This document shows positions 56,226 through 64,000 of a DNA stretch of 64,000 nt, piece after piece. A program made the translations under genes and the position numbers. The notes under the pieces were generated by a model, which saw only the letters and a program-made list of their open reading frames with translations, was not told the DNA's origin and ran no database searches. Where the stretch lies: positions 53,016 through 117,015 of the forward strand of contig JAHHQX010000005.1 in NCBI GenBank assembly GCA_020026155.1, written 5' to 3'. This DNA comes from Actinobacillus sp. Its GTDB lineage: Bacteria; Pseudomonadota; Gammaproteobacteria; Enterobacterales; Pasteurellaceae. Each line of letters begins with the position of its first letter. Position 1 is the stretch's first letter.

Positions 56226-57158
56226 CTATACTTCCTCAGCAACATCTGTATCACAACCTGTTTCGCATTCTGCGGAAATTTGCGGTTGCTCTGTTGGCAT
56301 AAGAGGATTAGGTCGATGCATGAGTTTTGCTAATAAGTCAGCAATACTATCTCGCATATCTGCACGTTTAACGATCATATCAATCGCCCCTTTATCTAAC
56401 AGGAATTCTGCACGTTGGAAACCTTCTGGTAATTTTTCACGTACAGTTTGTTCAATAACGCGTGCACCCGCAAAACCGATAAGAGCTTTTGGCTCTGCGA
56501 TAATAATATCCCCTAACATGGCATAACTTGCTGAAACCCCACCGAATGTTGGGTTGGTTAAAACAGAAATGAAAGGGAGACCTGCGTCTTTTAATTTAGC
56601 AAGTACTGCACTCGTTTTCGCCATTTGCATAAGCGAAATGAGTGCTTCTTGCATACGTGCGCCACCGCTTGCTGAAAAAGAAATTAATGGACAACCAAGT
56701 GTCATTGCTTCTTCAGCAGCTAACACAAATTTTGCGCCTACTACTGAGCCCATTGATCCGCCCATAAAATTAAAATTAGCTGCACATACAACAACTGGCA
56801 TACCAAATAAAGTGCCTTTCATTACGATCAATGCATCTTTCTCACCAGTACTTTTCTGAGCTTGCGCAATACGTTCTTTATAGCGTTTTAAGTCCTTGAA
56901 TTTAAGCACATCTTTTGGTTCTAGATCCGCACCAATTTCTTGGGTGCTATCCTTGTCCAAGAATGCTAATAGTCGGGATCGCGCGTCAATTGCCATATGG
57001 TGTCCACATTTTGGGCAGACTTCTAAATGTCGGGTTAATTCATCACGATACAGAACTTGATCACATCCCGTACATTTTGTCCAAATCCCCTCTGGAATAT
57101 TAGCTTTTTTCCCGCTTGAGGAGGTCTGTTTACTAAAAATTCTGTCAATCCAGCTCAT
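56226..57158 (-). CDS. accD: Acetyl-CoA carboxylase carboxyltransferase subunit beta
   Basis: 310 residues (E. coli 304). An N-terminal zinc ribbon (CTGC and CPKC, residues about 30-55) is followed by the carboxyltransferase fold with GGSMGSVVG, SASGGARMQEAL and PTFGGVSASYA. With AccA it transfers carboxyl from carboxybiotin to acetyl-CoA, starting fatty acid synthesis. It lies between usg and folC as in enterobacteria. Confidence 0.97.
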   Translation of the reverse strand: MSWIDRIFSKQTSSSGKKANIPEGIWTKCTGCDQVLYRDELTRHLEVCPKCGHHMAIDARSRLLAFLDKDSTQEIGADLEPKDVLKFKDLKRYKERIAQAQKSTGEKDALIVMKGTLFGMPVVVCAANFNFMGGSMGSVVGAKFVLAAEEAMTLGCPLISFSASGGARMQEALISLMQMAKTSAVLAKLKDAGLPFISVLTNPTFGGVSASYAMLGDIIIAEPKALIGFAGARVIEQTVREKLPEGFQRAEFLLDKGAIDMIVKRADMRDSIADLLAKLMHRPNPLMPTEQPQISAECETGCDTDVAEEV

Positions 57159-57203
57159 TATGCTTCCTTTATTATGATAATGCGTTGAAAAAATGAAAAA
57201 ATA

Positions 57204-57222
57204 TTGTGTTATTAAAACACAA
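57204..57222 (-). terminator. Weak hairpin between usg and accD
   Basis: TTGTGTT and AACACAA (7 bp) with a T-rich flank on the minus strand; a weak terminator or attenuator. Confidence 0.4.
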
Positions 57223-57253
57223 AAAGATAAATTAAGCGAATTTATATCACTAC

Positions 57254-58216
57254 CTAAAGTGACGTTGTCACTCTTTCAGCCAATTCTAATGTCATCTTAG
57301 CGATATCAAAACGTTGCTCATCGGCAATGCTCCAGAATTCAATACCGCGTAAATGTTCTTGAATCTGACAAACGTGTAATTTAGCAATATCTTCTTCATT
57401 TTCAGCTAATCCATTTGTTACTGGTGTGACCAGTTTTTGAAGCTGAACATCAAACATATCTTCATCTTGCCATAAATGTTTTAAAGATAACATTACATCA
57501 AGATCAAAATTCACGGTAATCATTTGTGCTAATCCATAAAATACTGGCACTTGGATTTGATGGAAAATAACATTGCTCAATTCAGGGAAAATACGCTGTA
57601 ATTGTGTCGGTACGGAAAGTTTATATTTAGGGAATACATCAAAAGCCAGACGTTGTTGATCATCCTCTAATGGCATACCATTTAATAGGCGAGCTGTTTG
57701 GCCCACGAGCTCAGTCACACATTCTTCATTAACATACGATGCTGGTAATAGTGATGTAATCACTACTTGTTGAATGCTTTGTGATTTCACTAATGAGTCT
57801 AGAGCAAGTGCAGCTTGAGTAACTTGCGCATCGGGTAAAGCAACAATATTTCGATAACGAATATTTTCAATTTGCTCATCATTCACTGATGGGACAACGA
57901 GTGGAATATCTTGTAAGTTTGCACATACGCCTAGCATATCAATAACTATACAACCTTCATCGGCCGCTTGTGCGATAACGGGTGCTTGTTCTAAGTTTGC
58001 AGCAAATAAAACATAGTCAAAATCACCCCATGTCACATTTTCTACAGCGATTTCCTCAACCGCTTTTTTATGAAAACGAAGATCTTTATCCTCATCAAAA
58101 GGCTTAAAAGTCACTGCTGTTAACTGTTCAACTTTTTTACCAAAATGATGGTGTTCCATAGCTTGTACTACTTTTTCGGCTAATGCATATTCTGCAACAA
58201 TCGCAACTTTTAACAT
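57254..58216 (-). CDS. usg: USG-1-like protein, aspartate-semialdehyde dehydrogenase homologue
   Basis: 320 residues. It resembles ASADH in overall layout (N-terminal Rossmann-like half, C-terminal dimerisation half), but the Asn-Cys active-site motif expected near residue 130 is replaced by LPDAQVTQAALAL, with no cysteine. Loss of the nucleophile fits the USG-1 group, whose function is unknown. The gene lies upstream of accD, as usg does in enterobacteria. Its last codons contain a matS site. Confidence 0.88.
   Translation of the reverse strand: MLKVAIVAEYALAEKVVQAMEHHHFGKKVEQLTAVTFKPFDEDKDLRFHKKAVEEIAVENVTWGDFDYVLFAANLEQAPVIAQAADEGCIVIDMLGVCANLQDIPLVVPSVNDEQIENIRYRNIVALPDAQVTQAALALDSLVKSQSIQQVVITSLLPASYVNEECVTELVGQTARLLNGMPLEDDQQRLAFDVFPKYKLSVPTQLQRIFPELSNVIFHQIQVPVFYGLAQMITVNFDLDVMLSLKHLWQDEDMFDVQLQKLVTPVTNGLAENEEDIAKLHVCQIQEHLRGIEFWSIADEQRFDIAKMTLELAERVTTSL
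57259..57271. other. matS site (MatP binding), perfect consensus
   Basis: GTGACGTTGTCAC within the last six codons of usg (ERVTTSL); about 9.8 kb right of dif. Confidence 0.85.
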
Positions 58217-58234
58217 ATTTATTTATCTCCAATG

Positions 58235-58270
58235 AAAAAACGCCGTCTATTTTACAAAAATATGACGGCG
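58235..58270 (-). terminator. Terminator after 2H phosphoesterase gene
   Basis: CGCCGTC (58241-58247) and GACGGCG (58264-58270); on the minus strand the stem is followed by six T residues (58235-58240). Confidence 0.75.
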
Positions 58271-58299
58271 ATAGATAGGGAGAAATAGACATCCTGTGC

Positions 58300-58950
58300 T
58301 TATTTTAATGCTTTATAGTAAATTACGGTTTTAGATTGCCCTAAATCATTTGCTTCTGTAATGCCAATCCCTTTAATTTCACCTTTAAATGAAGTAAACG
58401 GATAATTACGGAAGAATTGACTTAAATCGATTTTATTCGCTGGGGTTGTCAACGTGATATGCGGGTCAAAATTAGCAAACACATTTGGCGAGCCATATTT
58501 TTTAAAGCTTGCTGCTTTTGCTGGAATATTTTTTGCCCAAGCAGGAATTTCTGCATTTTTATCACGAATATCAACGAGCTGTTTTACAACACTATCAGAG
58601 AGTTTCTGTAATTCTGGTGATTTCTGCGCATCCATCATTAACCAGTATCCTGGTGTTGCATGTAACCCAGTAAATTGAACTTTAAATGGAGAAAATTGTG
58701 TTGCAATGTTATCAACAACTTTCTTAATCTTAGGTAATGCATCTTTTTGATATTCTGTAAGATACAATGTCATATGCACAACATAACCTTCATTATAAAG
58801 GCTATTTATTCCCACGCCCTGTAGAGCGTGAGAAATTGTAGCAACATTGTTTTGTACCTTACTTCCAAAATCAATAAATACATCGTACTGTGCTGCATTA
58901 ACTGCAGGAATTGTTGATAATAAAGCGATTGTGGAAAGTAATTTTTTCAT
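58300..58950 (-). CDS. Periplasmic 2H phosphoesterase-like protein
   Basis: 216 residues with a Sec signal peptide cleaved after residue 19 (IPAVNA). Two H-x-T-x motifs, HMTLYL (His59, Thr61) and HITLTT (His164, Thr166), are spaced as in the 2H phosphoesterase/LigT superfamily, which acts on cyclic phosphates or 2',5' bonds. Most known members are cytoplasmic, so export is unusual. It follows aphA by 28 bases on the same strand, suggesting joint periplasmic nucleotide salvage. Substrate unknown. Confidence 0.78.
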   Translation of the reverse strand: MKKLLSTIALLSTIPAVNAAQYDVFIDFGSKVQNNVATISHALQGVGINSLYNEGYVVHMTLYLTEYQKDALPKIKKVVDNIATQFSPFKVQFTGLHATPGYWLMMDAQKSPELQKLSDSVVKQLVDIRDKNAEIPAWAKNIPAKAASFKKYGSPNVFANFDPHITLTTPANKIDLSQFFRNYPFTSFKGEIKGIGITEANDLGQSKTVIYYKALK

Positions 58951-58978
58951 ATTGTTGCCTACCTATACGAGAAAAGAA

Positions 58979-59722
58979 TTACCAAGAAGAATTGATAACA
59001 ACTTCTTCACCATACCCACCGTTTAAGTTTTGTGGATTAGTTGACGAAGCTGAACGTTGTACGCGAATACCGCGGATACCAGCTTCACGCGCAGCTAAAA
59101 TATCTACATCAGAGTCACCGTAATGTAAGCTTGAGCCTACTTTTTTAATGAAGTAAGTTTTATCGTATTTATAGCCATCTCGCGGTGTATCATCGGTATA
59201 CCAAATTACTGGTGCATATGGCATATTGAAGTATTTTTGAAGAACTTTAGACGTTTCTGTTACAGTTCCGTTTTTCGCACCAGAATGACCTGTGCGACCA
59301 GTAATAAATACAATCTTATCACCACGTTTTAGATGCATTGCAATGATTTTTTTCGCTGATTCTTTAGGAATAGAAAGCTTATCAGCACTATCTGCCATGT
59401 AATCCCAGAATTTTTGAGAATGAAGGATTTCTTTTGGTGTATTACCCCATCCCATCTCTTTACCAAAATCAAATGCATAGTGGAAATAACTGCTTGAGAA
59501 TAGAACCGTATCATCAATATCAAATGTTACTGTGATAGGTTTATGATCTTTAAGGCTATTTTCAATATCTTTCACAGAAACAAAATGCACCGCTACTTGA
59601 GATGGTGCATTTGTATAAAAACCTTGATTAGTGTAAGGAACATTAACTTTTGCATTAGCTGAGAAAGAAATCGTGGTACCTAGCGCAATGGCTAAAGCAA
59701 GTAACTTGATATTTTTATTCAT
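58979..59722 (-). CDS. aphA: Class B acid phosphatase
   Basis: 247 residues (E. coli AphA 237), HAD superfamily. The signal peptide is cleaved after residue 24 (SANA). Catalytic DIDDT has the nucleophile Asp68 and Asp70; ITGR, then a Lys-containing region, and YGDSDVDI complete the HAD motifs. A periplasmic tetrameric Mg-dependent phosphatase that removes phosphate from nucleotides and sugar phosphates. A perfect CRP site lies 64-79 bases upstream, in keeping with cAMP-CRP control of aphA known in E. coli. Confidence 0.95.
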   Translation of the reverse strand: MNKNIKLLALAIALGTTISFSANAKVNVPYTNQGFYTNAPSQVAVHFVSVKDIENSLKDHKPITVTFDIDDTVLFSSSYFHYAFDFGKEMGWGNTPKEILHSQKFWDYMADSADKLSIPKESAKKIIAMHLKRGDKIVFITGRTGHSGAKNGTVTETSKVLQKYFNMPYAPVIWYTDDTPRDGYKYDKTYFIKKVGSSLHYGDSDVDILAAREAGIRGIRVQRSASSTNPQNLNGGYGEEVVINSSW

Positions 59723-59785
59723 GAAAACCCTCTTTGATATGATTAATAATCACCAGATATTTTAAGTAAAAATAAAGAGTTACAC

Positions 59786-59801
59786 TGTGACTTAGATCAC
59801 A
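59786..59801. promoter_or_regulatory. CRP (cAMP receptor protein) site upstream of aphA
   Basis: TGTGA CTTAGA TCACA: both half-sites are perfect for the TGTGA-N6-TCACA consensus. Confidence 0.82.
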
Positions 59802-59879
59802 TAATGTAAAGAGAAAATGAATAAAAAGTTAAAAAAAATATTTTTTCTGATATAAATCAATAAACATTAACATTACACT

Positions 59880-59907
59880 TTGCAAGGATATTATTTTTTT
59901 ATATTAT
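59880..59907 (+). promoter_or_regulatory. Candidate promoter for small RNA
   Basis: -35 TTGCAA (59880-59885), 16-base spacer, -10 TATTAT (59902-59907), pointing at an otherwise orphan plus-strand terminator about 100 bases on. Confidence 0.45.
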
Positions 59908-59913
59908 GCACCC

Positions 59914-60027
59914 CGTCAAGTGATGTGTTAAACAGCTTGGTATTCATAAAGTTCCTAATCATTATAACTAGTTACTATAAATAAATAGCTAAACTACTTT
60001 CCTACCAGCCTTCGGGCTGGTTTTTTT
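59914..60027 (+). ncRNA. Candidate small RNA (about 114 nt)
   Basis: The region lies between a sigma-70-like promoter and a strong plus-strand terminator, with no plus-strand gene ending here and no open frame of useful length. Both flanking genes are on the minus strand, so the terminator needs another transcript to serve. The 5' two-thirds is AT-rich and mostly unstructured by eye, as in Hfq-type sRNAs. The start position is an estimate from the -10 box. Confidence 0.45.
60004..60027 (+). terminator. Strong plus-strand terminator
   Basis: ACCAGCC, TTCG tetraloop, GGCTGGT, then a T run. On the minus strand there is no T tract, so it is directional. Confidence 0.88.
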
Positions 60028-60059
60028 CTTTCTATTCGTTGGATTTCAGTAGCCTCTAA

Positions 60060-60095
60060 ATAAAAAGGGTCTACCCATCCTCGAGTTAGACCCTT
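60060..60095 (-). terminator. Terminator of the adhesin gene
   Basis: AAGGGTCTA (60065-60073) and TAGACCCTT (60087-60095) with a T-rich run after the stem on the minus strand. Confidence 0.8.
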
Positions 60096-60118
60096 ATCGC
60101 TACGATGTCAACGACTTT

Positions 60119-63100
60119 CTACCATTGATATCCAAATCCCATACCAGCACCAAAATTGTGTTGCGTATCTTGGGTAATAGAACTTCTAATAATCCATTTT
60201 CCATTATCAGAAATACGCGACGCTCCTATTGATACCGCTTGTTGATTACGGTAGCTACCTATAGCAGCACCAACAATACTTCTCCCTGCCAAGAATGGTT
60301 GTGGTAAGTTCGCTGCGGCAATTGCTGCAGCACTTCCCGCGTTGGATTCTTTACGATTTTTCTTAATTTGATGACGCATATCCGCTAATGCTTTCCCTAC
60401 ATTACCTTGCATGCCATTTTTCAACTTATTCACTTCATTTGCTAACACATTAAGTTGTTTAACATTAACGGCATCTGTTGGTGCTGTCCCTGCTGCCACA
60501 TTTGAAATCACATTACCACCGTTATCAAGTCCTTTATCCGTAACAGAAACTGATTTTCCATTCGCTGATTTTACAGTCACTCCTTGATCGTTAATCGTTG
60601 TTGCCCCTTGATTTGGTTCATTTTGTACTGTGATTTGTTTTACATGGATATGATCACTCAAATTAATGTTAATTTTTGTTTTGTCATCAGGCGTTTTTTC
60701 AATATGAGTTTGAATATTGCTACCATCACCTAAAACTTCTACTGTGGAGCCGAGCGGGTTATTCACATAGCCCCCTGTATCAGCAGAGAAATCTAAGCCT
60801 TTAGCCGGAAGCGCTTCCCCATGTTTAATATCAAGATACAATTTCTTCAATTGACCGACTGTCGCAGCAGCGTGGAGATCTCTATAGGTTTCACCAACAT
60901 TTGTGATAACTTTACCGCCTGCGTTGATGCCAGATTGTGTCATTGATGGTCCATCTTTAATATGCACTCCAGTAAGATTTTCTAAATCATTAGCAAGCAT
61001 GATATCAATCGTCGTATTACCATCTTTTTGGCTTACTTTGGTTTTGATATTTTCTCCGCTATATGCACTGTCTTCTTTGGTGCCAGCGCCTTTAATATCT
61101 ACTTCACTACCAAGTTTATTAGTAACTGGACCTCCCTCATTACCATTAAATTTTAATCCCTTATCAGTCAACGCAGTCGTAGAATTATCAATTGCTTTAT
61201 TTACAACATTATCTAGTTGTCCTTTATTAACGGCATCATTTTTCGCTGTGCCATCAGCCACATTATGAATTTGGTTGCCGCCGTTATCTAGACCTTTAGA
61301 TGTAATCGACACTGGTTTTGAACCGCTTCCAGCTGGCGTAATGGTTACACCATCTGGATTTACTGTTGTTTTAGTACCGTTTGCACCATTTCCAACATTA
61401 ATTTGTTTAAAATCAGGTTTATCTTTCATCATAATTTTCACGGTGCCGTTACCTTGGGTTTGCGAATAAACGGTAGTGATATTTGTTGATGAATAGTCGT
61501 CAGCCTTACCTACTTCAGCTGCACCAAGGATCGCTAGGGTTGATCCTAAATATTGCTGACCATCATTAATATTACGGTTCGCATTAATAATCAATCCTTT
61601 ATTCAAGGTACCAATAATATGGTTAATGGTATCAGTAAAGTTGTGGTATTCAGGTTGAGGTTTACCGTTGATATCATAAATTTTATGGAATTTTGGCGCG
61701 TCAAATCCACTATTATTCGCAGTAGGACTGATACCTAAAACTTGAGATAACGAATGAATTTGGCCTCCATTTACTGCGTCTTTAGAACCTGCTTTTAAGG
61801 AGCCGTTATCCAAACCCGTAACTGATTTAACCGTAATCTTAGAGTTCAATTTGACTTGAATATCAGTTTTGATACCATCCTTATCAGTTTGTGAAACTGT
61901 CGTTGTAATATTTTCATTATCACCGTGGATATCTACCTCACTACCTAATTTGTTAGTCACTGGATTTTTACCGCCTGCTGTTGCAGCTTTATCTGCTCCA
62001 AAACTTAATCCTTTATCATCAATAGCATTTACTTGTTGCATAGCATTTTTGATATCACCAATGGTTGCGCCATTTTTAAGTGTATTACCACTCGCTTTAT
62101 CAATGGATTCGCCACCTAACCCACTTGCCACATTCTTAATTTGATTACCGCCGTTATCTAATCCACCTGAAGTGATAGATACTGGTTGAGCTTTTGGATC
62201 AGTTTTAGTATCTGGTGTTATGGTGACACCTTTCGGACTAATCACGGTATCTGGTTTATTCGTACCATCGCCAACAGTCACTTGTTTAAATTGCGGTTGT
62301 TCTTTCATTTCAATGAGAACAGTACCATTTCCTTGAGCATCTTTTGTATAAACAGTCGTTAAATTATCAGCTGAATAAGTCACGCCTGATGTAGCTTTTT
62401 TACCAATAATTTTAAGGGTTGAACCAAGATATTGTTGACCATCTTTTGTGCCTTGACCAAAAGTATTACCGTTGATAATAAAGCCTTTATTTAACGCATC
62501 GATAATATTACCAATCGCATTTTTGTAATCCGTTGGTGCTGTATCCGGTGTTCCATTTGGCTGGGTAATTGGGGTAAATTTCGGCGCATCAAAACCAGTA
62601 CCCGCTTTATTCGGTGCCAAGCCTAAAGTTTTACCTAATGAATTAATTTGACTACCGTTCACCGCATCTTTTGAATCTGGTGTAATTTTACCTGGGGCAA
62701 CGTTCGTAATCACTTTATTACCCGCATCAATACCACCTTTCGTCATAGATGGACCATCAGCAATATGAACACCAGTTAAATTATTAAGATCTTTGGCTAG
62801 CATAATATCAATCGTTGTCGTGCCATCTTGTTGACTCACTTTGGTTTTGATATTTTCACCACTATAATTGGTATCTGCTTGTGTGCCCGCGCCTTTAACA
62901 TCAATTTCACTGCCAAGTTTATTTGTCACTGCTTTACCGCTGTTAGCACCAAATTTTAAGCCTTCATCAGTCAGATCTCCCATCGCTTTCTTAACGTCGC
63001 CAATATTGGCACCATTTGTACTTGGTGCGTTATTCAAAGTTTTACCATCAGGAATGCCACTTGCCACATTCTTAATTTGATTACCGCCATTATCTAAGCC

Positions 63101-64000
63101 ACCTGAGGTGATAGATACTGGTTGAGCTTTTGGATCAGTTTTAGTATCTGGTGTTATGGTGACACCTTTCGGACTAATCACGGTATCTGGTTTATTCGTA
63201 CCATCGCCAACAGTCACTTGTTTAAATTGCGGTTGTTCTTTCATTTCAATGAGAACAGTACCATTTCCTTGAGCATCTTTTGTATAAACAGTCGTTAAGT
63301 TATCAGCTGAATAACTCACACCTGATGCGGCTTTTTGACCAATAATCGCAAGGACAGATCCAAGATATTGTTGACCACTATCCACATTGTGGTTTGCATT
63401 AATGATAAAGCCTTTATTTAACGCATTAGTAATATTACCAATCGCATTTTTGTAATCAGTCGGTGCTGTACCCGCTTTGCCATCTGGTTGAGTAATTGGG
63501 GTAAATTTCGGTGCATTAAAACCTGTACCTGCCTTATTCGGTATTAGACCTAAAGTTTTACCTAATGAATTAATTTGACTACCATTTACCGCATCTTTTG
63601 AATCTGGTGTGATTTTACCTGGGGCAACGTTCGTAATCACTTTATTACCCGCATCAATACCGCTTTTTGTCATAGATGGACCATTTGTGATATGAACCCC
63701 ATCAAGTCCTTTTAAGTCTTTATTAACTGATACCGTATAGGTGTGTTGACCTGTTGTTTTATCTGCATTGTCTGTCACTGTGACGTTGTCACCTTGAGCG
63801 ACAATGGTTCCTAATCCAGTGATGACTTTCTTACCTGCTGGAGTGATATTTGATAAGTTTTTATCAGCTGCGTTATCGATTTTAGCTTTCGTTTCCTTAT
63901 TAAGTTTGATAGTGACATCATTACCACTTGCGCTCGTCGTAATATCTCCATCACCCGAAATCTTAAAGTTTAAACCACCTTTTTGATCGAGTTTTTCAGC
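60119..64000 (-). CDS. Trimeric autotransporter adhesin (YadA/Hia-like), 5' end outside window
   Basis: The minus-strand frame is open to the right edge, giving at least 1293 residues; the ATG at 63778 is internal, as coding with the same character continues upstream. The C-terminal YadA anchor (last roughly 75 residues, from AGRSIVGAAIGSYRNQQAVS to GMGFGYQW with terminal Trp) forms the trimeric barrel. A short coiled-coil neck (LNVLANEVNKLKNGMQ) precedes it. The rest is stalk/head repeats with DAVNGSQI, NKLGSEVDI-like and SGGLDNGGNQIKNVASG motifs, typical of Hia/Hsf/UspA adhesins. Two modules 936 bp apart are nearly identical. A surface-exposed adhesin is the expected role. Confidence 0.93.
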   Translation of the reverse strand, partial: AEKLDQKGGLNFKISGDGDITTSASGNDVTIKLNKETKAKIDNAADKNLSNITPAGKKVITGLGTIVAQGDNVTVTDNADKTTGQHTYTVSVNKDLKGLDGVHITNGPSMTKSGIDAGNKVITNVAPGKITPDSKDAVNGSQINSLGKTLGLIPNKAGTGFNAPKFTPITQPDGKAGTAPTDYKNAIGNITNALNKGFIINANHNVDSGQQYLGSVLAIIGQKAASGVSYSADNLTTVYTKDAQGNGTVLIEMKEQPQFKQVTVGDGTNKPDTVISPKGVTITPDTKTDPKAQPVSITSGGLDNGGNQIKNVASGIPDGKTLNNAPSTNGANIGDVKKAMGDLTDEGLKFGANSGKAVTNKLGSEIDVKGAGTQADTNYSGENIKTKVSQQDGTTTIDIMLAKDLNNLTGVHIADGPSMTKGGIDAGNKVITNVAPGKITPDSKDAVNGSQINSLGKTLGLAPNKAGTGFDAPKFTPITQPNGTPDTAPTDYKNAIGNIIDALNKGFIINGNTFGQGTKDGQQYLGSTLKIIGKKATSGVTYSADNLTTVYTKDAQGNGTVLIEMKEQPQFKQVTVGDGTNKPDTVISPKGVTITPDTKTDPKAQPVSITSGGLDNGGNQIKNVASGLGGESIDKASGNTLKNGATIGDIKNAMQQVNAIDDKGLSFGADKAATAGGKNPVTNKLGSEVDIHGDNENITTTVSQTDKDGIKTDIQVKLNSKITVKSVTGLDNGSLKAGSKDAVNGGQIHSLSQVLGISPTANNSGFDAPKFHKIYDINGKPQPEYHNFTDTINHIIGTLNKGLIINANRNINDGQQYLGSTLAILGAAEVGKADDYSSTNITTVYSQTQGNGTVKIMMKDKPDFKQINVGNGANGTKTTVNPDGVTITPAGSGSKPVSITSKGLDNGGNQIHNVADGTAKNDAVNKGQLDNVVNKAIDNSTTALTDKGLKFNGNEGGPVTNKLGSEVDIKGAGTKEDSAYSGENIKTKVSQKDGNTTIDIMLANDLENLTGVHIKDGPSMTQSGINAGGKVITNVGETYRDLHAAATVGQLKKLYLDIKHGEALPAKGLDFSADTGGYVNNPLGSTVEVLGDGSNIQTHIEKTPDDKTKININLSDHIHVKQITVQNEPNQGATTINDQGVTVKSANGKSVSVTDKGLDNGGNVISNVAAGTAPTDAVNVKQLNVLANEVNKLKNGMQGNVGKALADMRHQIKKNRKESNAGSAAAIAAANLPQPFLAGRSIVGAAIGSYRNQQAVSIGASRISDNGKWIIRSSITQDTQHNFGAGMGFGYQW
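62175..62362 (-). repeat. Adhesin repeat module, copy nearer the C-terminus
   Basis: 188 bp identical by eye to 63111-63298, and the similarity continues more loosely on both sides. The 936-bp period is 312 codons, so the frame is kept. Confidence 0.92.
63111..63298 (-). repeat. Adhesin repeat module, copy nearer the N-terminus
   Basis: Partner of the copy at 62175-62362. Confidence 0.92.
63780..63792. other. matS site (MatP binding), perfect consensus
   Basis: GTGACGTTGTCAC inside the adhesin coding region (GDNVTV); about 16.3 kb right of dif. Confidence 0.8.

Larger units (their letters stand above)
59723..60118. other. Intergenic region between aphA and the adhesin gene
   Basis: It holds the aphA CRP site, a candidate plus-strand small RNA with its own promoter and terminator, and the minus-strand terminator of the adhesin gene. 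Confidence 0.7.

Noticed and set aside
60903..63986. Several plus-strand frames opposite the adhesin
   Set aside because: Repeated, Ser/Pro/Leu-rich antisense frames caused by the repetitive minus-strand coding; no RBSs.
1..64000. tRNA, rRNA, CRISPR, insertion sequence or prophage
   Set aside because: Nothing with cloverleaf structure, regular spaced repeats, transposase or phage structural genes was found.

Overview
The window looks like part of a Pasteurellaceae chromosome (Haemophilus/Pasteurella/Aggregatibacter relatives). It is AT-rich. It carries the gammaproteobacterial pheST-ihfA order and typical family genes: hldE next to lpxL/htrB, a Hgp/Hup-type haem receptor, Usg, a NlpC lipoprotein, and a YadA/Hia-type adhesin. 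I cannot name the species. No tRNA, rRNA, insertion sequence, prophage or CRISPR array was seen.

The main large-scale observation is that the window spans the replication terminus. A 28-bp XerCD dif site lies at 47435-47462 in an 809-bp gene-free stretch between putP and a DUF2726 gene. Six perfect MatP-binding matS sites (GTGACRNYGTCAC) and one near-match are spread from 23 kb to 64 kb, which marks a Ter macrodomain.

Layout: 1-3056 pheS (3' end), pheT, ihfA. 3284-6655 is a Fur-box-preceded four-gene metal ABC importer. 6722-7369 grxB. 7481-13284 recB-recD. 13285-16419 is an accessory, decaying stretch: a small unknown gene, a broken DUF2335-like gene, a two-gene module ending in a YafO-like toxin, and a DUF2310 Zn-ribbon gene split by one in-frame stop. 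16657-24443: LtaS-like sulfatase, thiI, cls, an RluA-family synthase, a YqaE/Pmp3 peptide, ettA. 24679-28062: large TonB-dependent haem receptor with a Fur-like box. 28117-33273: lpxL, hldE, ribH, nusB, thiL, pgpA. 33450-37942: pepN, rnm, pldA. 38031-46823: glnD, a small membrane protein, mrp, metG, an NlpC lipoprotein, putP. After dif: DUF2726 protein, cdd, folP, glmM, sixA, then a minus-strand block: an unannotated 48-residue basic peptide, mltF, perM-like, folC, accD, usg, a periplasmic 2H phosphoesterase, aphA with a CRP site, and a trimeric autotransporter running off the right edge.

A dispersed palindromic element (half-site roughly CACGCCCCnATTTTCG followed by an A/T-rich tail) occurs as inverted pairs after many genes and as single half-sites inside thiL, glnD and folC. 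The known Pasteurellaceae uptake-sequence cores seem scarce here. The distribution resembles that of uptake sequences, though a repeat or terminator family is the simpler alternative.
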